Shown: positions 1-6,868 of the stretch, one piece after another | How positions within the stretch are numbered: position 1 is the stretch's first letter | How the letters are laid out: each line of letters opens with the position of its first letter | From: Actinomycetota bacterium | Lineage (GTDB): Bacteria > Actinomycetota > Actinomycetes > Actinomycetales > Microbacteriaceae | Reading direction: 5' to 3' | NCBI GenBank assembly: GCA_018268455.1 | Contig: JAFDWM010000007.1 | Location: forward strand, 1 to 53,418 | Length of the DNA: 53,418 nt | Notes under the pieces: generated by a model | Databases searched by the model: none | Seen by the model: only the letters and a program-made list of their open reading frames with translations | What the model was told of the DNA's origin: nothing | Made by a program: the position numbers and the translations under genes

Positions 1-917
1 AGAGGGGCGCGCCCCTCTGCGATCATGGCGGCGCCGTCCAGCGCATCGCCGAGGGAGGTGATCGCCCGCAGCCGCCGTGCGGCGAGGGCGGCGGTCATGG
101 CTGCGCGGAATCCGGCGTGCTCGGTCAGCCCGCCGTGCAGCGCGACGACGGTCTCTGCCGCATCGGCGCCTCCGGCGGCCGCGCGGGCGGTGTCGGCGAG
201 CAGGCCTGCGGCTTCGTCGCGGATGGCGACGGCGGCGGGATCGCCCTCGTCGGCCGCGTCGAGCACGGCCGGAGCGAAGGTGCCCATCAGCCGGGCCGGG
301 GCCGCGGACGCGCCGACCCAGGCGATCGGCGAGTCGGCGTTGGCCGTCAGCGGGGCCAGCGCCGCGGTGAGCGCGGTCGCCGGCGCGAGCCCGTCGCGGG
401 CGCGCAGCACGGCGCGCACCCCCTCGCGGCCGATCCAGGATCCGCTGCCGAAGTCGCCGAGCTCGGGACCCCAGCCGTCCACGCTGCGGTATCCGTCGGC
501 GGTGACGCCGAGCGCGACCGCGCCGGTGCCGGCGATGAGCAGCACTCCCGCCGCGCCGCCGAGCGCCCCGACGTGCGCGGTCACGACGTCGGAGGCCACC
601 GCCGCGGGTGCACCCACGGCATCGGAGAGGGCCCGGGCGAGAGCGGCAGCCTCGGCCGGGGCGTAGAGGGCACCGGCCGCGCCTGCGCCGACGCGGGAGG
701 GACGGATCCCGTCCGCCGGCAGTGCCAGCAGCGGCCGGATCGACGCGAGCGCCAGCGCAACGCCGTCGCGGGCGGCGAGCCCGGGAGCACCGACACCGGA
801 GCGACGCTCGGCGGATCCGTTCGACGCGCCCGGCGACGCGAACCGCACCCGGCAGGTGGACTTGCCGAGGTCGATCGCCAGGGTCCGATCGTGCAGGTCG
901 GTCCCGAAGCTGGTCAT
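1..917 (-). CDS. BadF/BadG-type ATPase, probable N-acetylglucosamine kinase (3' end cut by window edge)
   Basis: ASKHA-fold sugar kinase; the family phosphorylates amino sugars such as GlcNAc with ATP in the cytoplasm. The N-terminus carries the phosphate-1 motif AIDLGKST (about residues 14-21). Further on are a phosphate-2-like IAGTGAVALG and the family block WGPELGDFGSGSWIGREG. At least 305 residues are visible, close to the usual 300-330, so only a few C-terminal residues should be missing. The ATG at 917 is preceded, 6 nt upstream, by TAGATT on the minus strand, which fits a leaderless transcript. The gene lies upstream of, and in the same direction as, the LysR gene, with a long inverted repeat just before its promoter. 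The kinase assignment is from family resemblance; the substrate is unknown. Confidence 0.82.
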   Translation of the reverse strand, partial: MTSFGTDLHDRTLAIDLGKSTCRVRFASPGASNGSAERRSGVGAPGLAARDGVALALASIRPLLALPADGIRPSRVGAGAAGALYAPAEAAALARALSDAVGAPAAVASDVVTAHVGALGGAAGVLLIAGTGAVALGVTADGYRSVDGWGPELGDFGSGSWIGREGVRAVLRARDGLAPATALTAALAPLTANADSPIAWVGASAAPARLMGTFAPAVLDAADEGDPAAVAIRDEAAGLLADTARAAAGGADAAETVVALHGGLTEHAGFRAAMTAALAARRLRAITSLGDALDGAAMIAEGRAP

Positions 918-931
918 GCCAGAAATCTACC

Positions 932-1000
932 GTGAGACTCCATCTGCGTATCGAGACCGCGCATCCTGACCGCTGTCTCGAGGCGCAGATGAAGTCTCGC
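932..1000. repeat. Long-arm palindromic element 1 (GAGAC type)
   Basis: Imperfect inverted repeat. The left arm (932-958) reads GAGACTCCATCTGCG and continues to CGAGAC; the right arm (about 974-1000) is its near-complement, with about five mismatches over 26-27 bp and a loop of about 16 nt. It sits directly upstream of the kinase promoter. Size and arm-loop design match the other elements at 9376, 10040, 16047, 19469, 27829, 29691 and 31292. Confidence 0.65.
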
Positions 1001-1002
1001 GG

Positions 1003-1044
1003 TCAGGATCCGGCGGTCAGGATCCGGCGGTCAGGATCCGGCGG
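1003..1044. repeat. Three tandem copies of a 14-bp unit
   Basis: TCAGGATCCGGCGG is repeated exactly three times (1003-1016, 1017-1030, 1031-1044). The TGA stop of the LysR gene (minus strand) lies at the left end of the third copy, so slippage here could change the protein's C-terminus. Confidence 0.9.
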
Positions 1045-1972
1045 GGTCCGCCTTGGCGAAGAAGCCGCCGGATCCGGCGAGCGCGTCTGCGGCGGCGATG
1101 ATCGTGTCGCGCAGGGCGGCGGCGGCCCGGGTCGGCGCCATGTCGGCGCGGTGGGTCAGGCTCACCGTGCGGGTGAGGTGAGGCGAGGTCAGCGGCACGG
1201 CCCGCAGGCCGGGGCGGCTCAGCGACGCCATCGCGGGCACCACCGCCACGCCGACCCCGCGCTCGACGAACCGCAGCACGGTGTCCATCTCCGGGCCCTC
1301 CACGATCACCTCGGGGGTGAGCCCCGCCGCCGCGAATGCCGCGTCGGTCGCGATGCGCAGCTCGTAGCTGCGCGGGAACGCGATGAGCGGAAGGTCTGCC
1401 ACCGCGGCGAGCGCGATCTCGCGTCCGTGGCTGATCGGCGGCTTCGCCTCGGAGGAGATCACGACGAGGTCCTCGACCAGCAGCGGCGTGCGCTCAAGGC
1501 TCACCGGCGATGCCGCGGCGGCATCCGAGAAGGCGATCAGTGCAAGATCCAGCACACCCTCGGCGAGCGCGGCGACGAGCCCGCGGGATCCGCGCTCGAC
1601 GATCTCCAGCTCGATGCCGGGGTGCGCGGCACGGAAGGCCCCCACCGCCTCCGGGACGAGGCTCGCGCACAGCGACGGCGGAGCACCGAGCCGCACCCGC
1701 CCGCGGCGGAGACCGGCGATCTCGGCCATCTCGCGGCGCACCGAGGCGGCGTCGGCGAGCATCCGCCGCGCGTACGGCAGCAGCACCTCGCCCGCGGCCG
1801 TGAGCGAGATGTGGCCACGGGCACGGTGGAAAAGATCGGAGCCGAGCTCGCGCTCGAGCGTCGAGACCTGCCGACTCAGCGACGGCTGCGCCAGGTGCAG
1901 CTCCTCGGCGGCGCGCGTGAAGTTGCCCAGGCGCGCGATCTCGACGAATCCGCGCAGCTGCTCGAGATTCAT
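1031..1972 (-). CDS. LysR-family transcriptional regulator
   Basis: DNA-binding regulator of 313 residues, normal for LysR proteins. The N-terminal winged helix-turn-helix (about residues 1-60) contains the hallmark AAEELHLAQPSLSRQVSTLE. It is followed by the two-lobed inducer-binding domain (about 90-300). I chose the ATG at 1972 although the frame stays open far upstream, because the LysR fold begins exactly here (MNLEQLRGFVEIARLGNFT). TACGCT lies 7 nt upstream, consistent with a leaderless start. It is divergent from the AraC gene at 2171. Its target is not evident; LysR proteins usually control themselves and a divergent neighbour. The C-terminus ends inside a 14-bp tandem repeat. Confidence 0.93.
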   Translation of the reverse strand: MNLEQLRGFVEIARLGNFTRAAEELHLAQPSLSRQVSTLERELGSDLFHRARGHISLTAAGEVLLPYARRMLADAASVRREMAEIAGLRRGRVRLGAPPSLCASLVPEAVGAFRAAHPGIELEIVERGSRGLVAALAEGVLDLALIAFSDAAAASPVSLERTPLLVEDLVVISSEAKPPISHGREIALAAVADLPLIAFPRSYELRIATDAAFAAAGLTPEVIVEGPEMDTVLRFVERGVGVAVVPAMASLSRPGLRAVPLTSPHLTRTVSLTHRADMAPTRAAAALRDTIIAAADALAGSGGFFAKADPAGS

Positions 1973-2170
1973 GGACCATAGCGTACGCACATCCCCGCCG
2001 GCGAAGCCATGCATCCCAGGAATCGCCAGCCCGGCGCCCGTCGGGACGAACGGCCGCCGTCGCGCGGGGCGGACCGTCCCACCAGGGCGGACGGATGCAC
2101 CCGGTGGTAGGGTGTCCGAAAGGATCGTATACGACGCCGTCGATCCGTGACCTTCCCGAGGTGATCCGCC
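1973..2170. promoter_or_regulatory. Divergent LysR/AraC promoter region
   Basis: About 200 bp without a gene. It holds the TACGCT -10-like element of the LysR gene (1980-1985, minus strand), the palindrome GCGTACGC (1981-1988) and the perfect palindrome TCGTATACGA (2125-2134) about 35 bp before the AraC start, a plausible operator or promoter element. GAGGTGAT just before the GTG start is a plausible ribosome binding site. Confidence 0.45.
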
Positions 2171-3127
2171 GTGGCAGCATTTCCCGTCGCTCCCGCCGAC
2201 TCCGTCGCGACGCTCGTCGCGCGCAACGTCGACGAGTTCCGCTCGGCAGTGTCCGACTCGTTCGTGCCCCTGCAGGTGAGCGACACGGGATCGGATCCGT
2301 TCCGCGGCATGATCCGCGGCGCCGCCGTCGACGAAGTGCACGTCACCGACCTGCGCGCGACCCGGCATGTGGTCGAGCGCACGCCGGAGCTCATCGCGCG
2401 CGGCGACCGCTCGTACTTCAAGGTCAGCCTGATGCTCGCCGGCACCGGCCTGCTCGTGCAGGACGACCGGGAGGCCGTGCTCACGCCGGGCGATCTCGCC
2501 GTGTACGACACCAGCCGGCCGTACTCGCTCGTGTTCGACGACGACTTCCGCAGCATGATCGTGATGTTCCCGAAGCACCTGCTGAGCCTGCCGCCAGACA
2601 TGGTCGGCCAGCTCACCGCCGTGCGGATCTCGGGCCAGGAAGGCCTCGGCGGCATGGTGGTGCCGTATCTGCGTCAGCTCGCGGCGAATCTCGACCAGCT
2701 CGCCGGGGTCACCGGCGCGCGGCTCGCGCACAGCGCCCTCGACCTGGTCTCGACCGTGTTCACCCGCGAGCTCGGACTCGATGAGACCGCGGCGGATCCG
2801 CACCGCGCACTGATGCAGCGGATCCGCGGACACATCGACCGCAATCTCGCCTCGACCGACCTCGGCCCCACCTCGATCGCCGCGGCGCACTTCATCTCCA
2901 CGCGGCACCTGCACGGGCTGTTCCAGGAACAGGGCACGACCGTGTCGACGTGGATCCGCACACGCCGGCTCGAGCAGTGCCGTCGCGACCTGCTGGATCC
3001 GGTGCTCTCCGACCGCGCAGTGGCGGCGATCGCCGCACGCTGGGGCTTCGTCGACGCGGCCCACTTCAGCCGCGCGTTCAAGACCGCCTACGGCGTCTCC
3101 CCCAGCGAGTACCGCTCCTCGCGCTGA
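2171..3127 (+). CDS. AraC-family transcriptional regulator
   Basis: Regulator of 318 residues. The N-terminal half is a cupin-like sensing domain of the AraC-binding-like type, with LTPGDLAVYDTSRPYSLVF near residues 104-122. The C-terminal 100 residues form the double helix-turn-helix, ending with the signature WGFVDAAHFSRAFKTAYGVS plus PSEYR. The GTG start has GAGGTGAT about 10 nt upstream. It is divergent from a LysR gene and followed by a strong hairpin and then the riboswitch-like leader of the MoaF operon. Control of that downstream operon or of the divergent genes is possible but unproven. Confidence 0.93.
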   Translation: MAAFPVAPADSVATLVARNVDEFRSAVSDSFVPLQVSDTGSDPFRGMIRGAAVDEVHVTDLRATRHVVERTPELIARGDRSYFKVSLMLAGTGLLVQDDREAVLTPGDLAVYDTSRPYSLVFDDDFRSMIVMFPKHLLSLPPDMVGQLTAVRISGQEGLGGMVVPYLRQLAANLDQLAGVTGARLAHSALDLVSTVFTRELGLDETAADPHRALMQRIRGHIDRNLASTDLGPTSIAAAHFISTRHLHGLFQEQGTTVSTWIRTRRLEQCRRDLLDPVLSDRAVAAIAARWGFVDAAHFSRAFKTAYGVSPSEYRSSR

Positions 3128-3255
3128 GCACGAGGCACCCGCGATCAACGCGACGAACCCCACCAATCGAAATCAATCCCGCCGCGTCCGCGACGCCACC
3201 GCCGCCCGGGAGTCCGCGCCGGCCGCCTGAGCCGCCGACTCCGCCGACCAGGGCG

Positions 3256-3281
3256 AGGCCGGGCCGCTGCAGGCCCGGCCT
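3256..3281 (+). terminator. Strong GC hairpin after the AraC gene
   Basis: Perfect 10-bp stem AGGCCGGGCC (3256-3265) and GGCCCGGCCT (3272-3281) with loop GCTGCA. There is no long T-tract, as is common for terminators in very GC-rich actinobacteria. It lies 130 bp after the AraC stop and just before the leader RNA, so it plausibly separates the two transcription units. Confidence 0.6.
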
Positions 3282-3303
3282 TGCCCCTGGGGGCACGCCG
3301 GTT

Positions 3304-3416
3304 GTCTCCCGGTGCGCGATCACCCTCGGATCGTTGAGGGGGCTGAGACGCGGGCACAGCATGGACTCATACCCCCGGAGAACCGATCCGGGGACCGGGT
3401 CGAAGGAGTCCCCCGC
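3304..3416 (+). promoter_or_regulatory. Degenerate TPP-riboswitch-like leader
   Basis: The conserved elements of a thiamine pyrophosphate riboswitch occur in the right order. They are a possible P1 strand CTCC (3306-3309), GGTGC (3311-3315), a hairpin CCCTC/GAGGG (3323-3340), the invariant CTGAGA (3343-3348), ACCC (3371-3374), AACC-GATCCGGG (3381-3392), CCGG (3395-3398) and GAAGGAG (3402-3408). The last doubles as the ribosome binding site, 8 nt before the GTG at 3417, which suggests translational control. Two core departures are visible: the U of CCUGAU is missing, and the GGUAAUG loop is reduced to GGGGA. It may therefore be a decayed TPP switch or a variant with another ligand. No covariance search was run. 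Confidence 0.6.
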
Positions 3417-4211
3417 GTGTCCGTAGACGAGACCATTTCCGATCCCGCGCTCGACGAATGGCGCACCTATGACGAGTTCGCCGCGGGGATCGACACCTAC
3501 CGCCTGCCGAACGTCGATCTCGCCGGCACCGCGCTGACGCTCGCGCTGGAGGACGGCCAGACCCTGGCGCTGGACTTCGGCGCCGACGCGGTGACCTGGT
3601 CGGGTCTTGGCGCCTCCGGCGCGGATCCGTACGACGCCGTCGCGGTGCGCGAGGACGTCGTGTTCGTGAACCTGCCGCTGGAGTCCCGCGAGCGCGAGGC
3701 GCTCACCGTGGTGTACTCCACCACCACGCACCGGGCGACCGTGGTGCGCTCGCGCATCGCCGCCGAAGCGGTCGAGGGCACCCCGCAGGTCGGCCAGGAG
3801 TTCTGGGCCGCGACGACCGACGGCGGCACGCCGACCGGCGAGGTCCCCGGCCCGAGCCGCGACCTGATCGGCAAGCGCAACGTCTACCGGTACAGCCCGC
3901 ACCACCTGTACGAGCACGTGTATGTGTCCAGCCAGCGCTACGCCTGGCAGTGCCTCGAGGGCGTGCAGCGCGGGCACGGCGACATGGACCTGTCGACGGT
4001 CTGGAAGTTCGCCGACGGCCTCTACCTGTTCTGCTTCCGCGAGTTCCGCATCGCCGTCGCGAGCGTGTGGCTCCACGACCTCGGCTACCAGCTGATGACG
4101 ACCGGGATCTTCCTCGGCCTCAACGGCGACGGCGCGTCGGAGCACTCCCGCGGCGGCGGCCACATCTACCCGCTCGGGGCTGTGGCCTACCCCGACGCCC
4201 AGCCCGTCTGA
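3417..4211 (+). CDS. MoaF family protein (first copy)
   Basis: A 264-residue protein with the two-part MoaF architecture. The N-terminal half is a beta-rich domain. The C-terminal half carries the family hallmarks IGKRNVYRYS, YEHVYVSSQRYAWQCLEG and FCFREFRI. The family was named from the Klebsiella monoamine (moa) regulon and has no established enzymatic reaction; despite the name it is not a molybdenum-cofactor enzyme. The GTG at 3417 was chosen because it follows the AAGGAG of the leader and MSVDET is a sensible N-terminus. It is first in the operon with a SnoaL-like protein and a LIV-type importer. A second MoaF is encoded at 13506. A role in binding or modifying the imported compound is inference. 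Confidence 0.85.
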   Translation: MSVDETISDPALDEWRTYDEFAAGIDTYRLPNVDLAGTALTLALEDGQTLALDFGADAVTWSGLGASGADPYDAVAVREDVVFVNLPLESREREALTVVYSTTTHRATVVRSRIAAEAVEGTPQVGQEFWAATTDGGTPTGEVPGPSRDLIGKRNVYRYSPHHLYEHVYVSSQRYAWQCLEGVQRGHGDMDLSTVWKFADGLYLFCFREFRIAVASVWLHDLGYQLMTTGIFLGLNGDGASEHSRGGGHIYPLGAVAYPDAQPV

Positions 4212-4291
4212 CCCGCACCCGCGCACCGCGACACCGGATCCGTCCGCTGCTCGCGCGGCGCGGCGACCCTGAACCACCGAGGAGCACCCGC

Positions 4292-4681
4292 ATGACCAAC
4301 GCCGACATCATCCGCACCCACTACGCCGCGAGCGACCGAGGGGACCTGCCCGGCATGCTCGCACCGCTCTCCGCCGGCGTGCGCTGGACCGAGGCCGCGG
4401 GCTTCCCGTACGCCGGCACCTACGTGGGTCCGGACGCCGTGGCCGAGAACGTCTTCGCCCGCATCACCGAGGACTGGGACGGCTACAACCTGGCCGTGGA
4501 CGAGGTCGTCGACGGCGGCGACGTCGTCATCGGCATCGGCACGTACTCCGGCACCTACAAGCGCACCGGACGGTTCTTCGCCGCCCGCGTCGCGCACGTG
4601 TGGCGGCTCGAAGACGGCGAGGTCGTCGCGTTCGAGCAGTTCACCGACACCGAGCTGGTCAACCGCGCGCTGCGCGACTGA
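4292..4681 (+). CDS. SnoaL-like / nuclear transport factor 2-fold protein
   Basis: Small cytoplasmic protein of 129 residues, typical for the SnoaL-like NTF2 fold. Members bind small molecules in a cone-shaped pocket and act as isomerases, cyclases or dehydratases, or have no catalytic role. Visible features are an N-terminal helix (MTNADIIRTHYAASDRGD), the FPYAGTYVGPDAVAENVF segment and a C-terminal strand pair with WRLEDGEVVAFEQFTDT. GAGGAG precedes the ATG. It lies between the MoaF gene and the binding lipoprotein in the same operon, so it likely acts on the imported substrate or its product. The reaction cannot be read from sequence. Confidence 0.85.
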   Translation: MTNADIIRTHYAASDRGDLPGMLAPLSAGVRWTEAAGFPYAGTYVGPDAVAENVFARITEDWDGYNLAVDEVVDGGDVVIGIGTYSGTYKRTGRFFAARVAHVWRLEDGEVVAFEQFTDTELVNRALRD

Positions 4682-4762
4682 CGCACGCCCGACCCACCGC
4701 ACCCGCACCGCACCGACCTGCACCACACCGCGGCTTCCCCGCACCCGAGAGACAGGAATCTC

Positions 4763-5935
4763 ATGAACAAGCGCATCACCGCTGCAGCAGCGCTGCTGAC
4801 GGCCGGCATGCTGGCCCTGGCCGGCTGTTCCGGCGACGGAGGATCCGGATCCGCATCCGGCGACCCGATCGTCGTCGGATCCGTCAACACCATCAGCGGC
4901 CCGGCCACCTTCCCGGAGGCATCCCAGGCCGCGAAGGCCGTGTTCGACCAGTTCAACGCCGACGGGGGCCTCAACGGCCGCAAGATCGAGTACAAGGCGC
5001 TGGACGACAAGGGCGACCCGGCCACCGCGACCGCGAACGCCCGCGAGATCGTCGGATCCGACAACGCGGTCGCCATGATCGGCTCCGCCAGCCTCATCGA
5101 GTGCGACCTGAACAAGAAGTACTACGAGCAGGAGGGCATCCTCTCGATCCCCGGCATCGGCGTCGACTCGGGCTGCTTCGACAGCAAGAACATCTCGCCG
5201 GCCAACGTCGGCCCGTACAACGACATGACGCTGACGCTGATGTACGGCTCGGAGCAGCTCAAGCTCGACAGCATCTGCGTGCTGCTCGAGATCGCCGGAT
5301 CCACCCGTCCGACCTACCAGGCCGCGATCGACAAGTGGACCGAGATCACCGGCAAGAAGCCGCTGTACGTCGATGACACCGTGCCGTACGGTGCGAGCGA
5401 CTACACGCCGTACATCGTGAAGGCCAAGCAGGCCGGCTGCAAGGCCCTCGCGATCAACCCGGTCGAGCCGGACGCGATCGGCCAGGTCAAGGCCGCCAAC
5501 GCCCAGGGCTGGAACGACGTCACCTGGCTGTACCTGACCAGCGTCTACAGCGAGAACTTCGCGAAGGCGATCGACAACGCCGGCGCCGGCATCTACGTCC
5601 CGGCCGAGTTCTACCCGTTCACCGAGGAGAACGACGTCAACAAGGACTGGCGCGACCTCATGACGAAGAACAACATCCCGCTCACCGCGTTCAGCCAGGG
5701 CGGCTACCTCGCCGCGACGCACTTCCTGACGGTGCTGAAGGGCATGAAGGGCGACATCACCCGTGAGAGCGTCACCGAGGCGCTGAAGACGATGAAGCCG
5801 ATCGAGAACAAGATGATCGGCACGCCGTTCACCTTCGGCGTGCACAACACGGCCGGCTGGCCGATCGAGCTCAAGAGCGGCACGCACGCCTGGGAGAAGA
5901 TCGCGGACGACTGGTTCCGGATCCCCACCAAGTAG
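4763..5935 (+). CDS. LIV-type ABC transporter substrate-binding lipoprotein
   Basis: Type-1 periplasmic binding protein of 390 residues (Peripla_BP_6/LivJ group), anchored outside the membrane. It has a short signal peptide with lipobox LALAGC (Cys22) and a flexible Gly/Ser linker. The binding core begins with IVVGSVNTISGPATFPEA and includes FNADGGLNGRKIEY, characteristic of the group. The ATG is preceded by GAGAGACAGG. The permease and ATPase genes follow after a 12-bp-stem hairpin. The family binds branched-chain amino acids, amides, urea or aromatic acids; the substrate here is unknown. Control by the upstream TPP-like leader suggests a thiamine-related or TPP-consuming pathway, which is inference. 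Confidence 0.93.
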   Translation: MNKRITAAAALLTAGMLALAGCSGDGGSGSASGDPIVVGSVNTISGPATFPEASQAAKAVFDQFNADGGLNGRKIEYKALDDKGDPATATANAREIVGSDNAVAMIGSASLIECDLNKKYYEQEGILSIPGIGVDSGCFDSKNISPANVGPYNDMTLTLMYGSEQLKLDSICVLLEIAGSTRPTYQAAIDKWTEITGKKPLYVDDTVPYGASDYTPYIVKAKQAGCKALAINPVEPDAIGQVKAANAQGWNDVTWLYLTSVYSENFAKAIDNAGAGIYVPAEFYPFTEENDVNKDWRDLMTKNNIPLTAFSQGGYLAATHFLTVLKGMKGDITRESVTEALKTMKPIENKMIGTPFTFGVHNTAGWPIELKSGTHAWEKIADDWFRIPTK

Positions 5936-5949
5936 TCACCCACCGGGTT

Positions 5950-5986
5950 CGTCGAGCGAGGGCGTCACAGGCGTCCTCGCTCGACG
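5950..5986 (+). repeat. Intercistronic hairpin after the binding-protein gene
   Basis: Perfect 12-bp stem CGTCGAGCGAGG (5950-5961) with CCTCGCTCGACG (5975-5986) and a 13-nt loop, between the binding-protein stop and the permease start. Such hairpins often stabilise the 5' message or cause partial termination, giving more binding protein than permease. That role here is inference. Confidence 0.75.
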
Positions 5987-6007
5987 GCCATCCCGAAAGG
6001 AAGCACC

Positions 6008-6868
6008 ATGCTCGAAGGAGCCCTGGCGGGACTCGCGGCAGGCGGTCTGTACGCCGTGCTCGGGGTCTGCCTCACCCTCATGGCCCGGCTGGTCCGGGTC
6101 GTCAACTTCGCCCAGGCCGCGACCGGCATGTTCGGCGGCTTCTGCGCCGTCTGGCTGGTCACCAAGGCCGGGATGCCGGTGTGGATCGGATCCATCCTCG
6201 GCGTGCTGATCGGCGGCGTGCTCGCCGCGATCATCGGCTGGATCGCCGCGACCTGGCTGTCGGAGGCGTCCACCACCACCCGCTCCGCGATGACGGTGGG
6301 ACCGCTCCTGCTGCTGATCTCGCTCTCCTTCATCCTGTTCGGCAACAAGCCGCAGCCGTTCACGCCGATCATCGCCGGCCCCGCGTTCTCGGTCGGCGGC
6401 GTGGTGATCAGCCAGGTGACCGTGTGGACGGTCAGCATGGCCGTCGTCGTGGCGGTCGGGGTGCACTTCCTGCTCACGCGCACACGGATCGGCACCCAGC
6501 TGCGCGCGCTGTCCGAGCGCCCGACCACCGCGGAGCTGCTCGGGATCCGCTCCCGTCCGCTCTCGATCGCGGTCTGGTTCACGACCGGCATCATCAGCGC
6601 GATCGCGATCGTGATCGTCGCCCCGTCGCAGTCCAACGACGCCACCAGCCTGTCGATGCTGATCATCCCCGCCGCAGCCGCCGCGCTGCTCGGCGGCTTC
6701 CGTCGGCTCGACCTGACGGTCGTCGGCGGGCTCGTGCTCGGCGTGCTGGGAGGGCTCGTCGCGCAGATCGATCAGATCTCGCTGGTACGCAACTTCCTCC
6801 CGTTCGTGTTCATCGTGGTCCTGCTGCTCTGGACCCAGCGCAAGGAGGTGTGGGATGCCGCACGCTGA
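6008..6868 (+). CDS. LIV-type ABC transporter permease (LivH type)
   Basis: Integral membrane permease of 286 residues with about eight hydrophobic segments. The LivH-type opening GLAAGGLYAVLGVCLTLMAR is followed by VVNFAQAATGMFGGF and, later, the cytoplasmic loop ALSERPTTAELLGIRSRPLS that contacts the ATPase. GAAAGGAAGC precedes the ATG. Its end overlaps the next gene by 14 nt, indicating translational coupling. It pairs with the permease half of the following fusion protein to form the channel. Confidence 0.93.
   Translation: MLEGALAGLAAGGLYAVLGVCLTLMARLVRVVNFAQAATGMFGGFCAVWLVTKAGMPVWIGSILGVLIGGVLAAIIGWIAATWLSEASTTTRSAMTVGPLLLLISLSFILFGNKPQPFTPIIAGPAFSVGGVVISQVTVWTVSMAVVVAVGVHFLLTRTRIGTQLRALSERPTTAELLGIRSRPLSIAVWFTTGIISAIAIVIVAPSQSNDATSLSMLIIPAAAAALLGGFRRLDLTVVGGLVLGVLGGLVAQIDQISLVRNFLPFVFIVVLLLWTQRKEVWDAAR

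Noticed and set aside
1-18. Perfect 18-bp palindrome at the very start of the window
   Set aside because: It falls inside the kinase coding frame without a loop and lacks the arm-turn design of the repeat family; it may be chance at this base composition.
1973-3166. Minus-strand open frame extending the LysR gene to 711 residues
   Set aside because: The extension is antisense to the AraC gene and has no protein-family character; the LysR fold begins at 1972.
3417-4211. MoaF as a molybdenum cofactor biosynthesis gene
   Set aside because: The family name comes from a monoamine regulon gene; no moaA, moaC or moeA genes are nearby and no cofactor-synthesis motif is visible.
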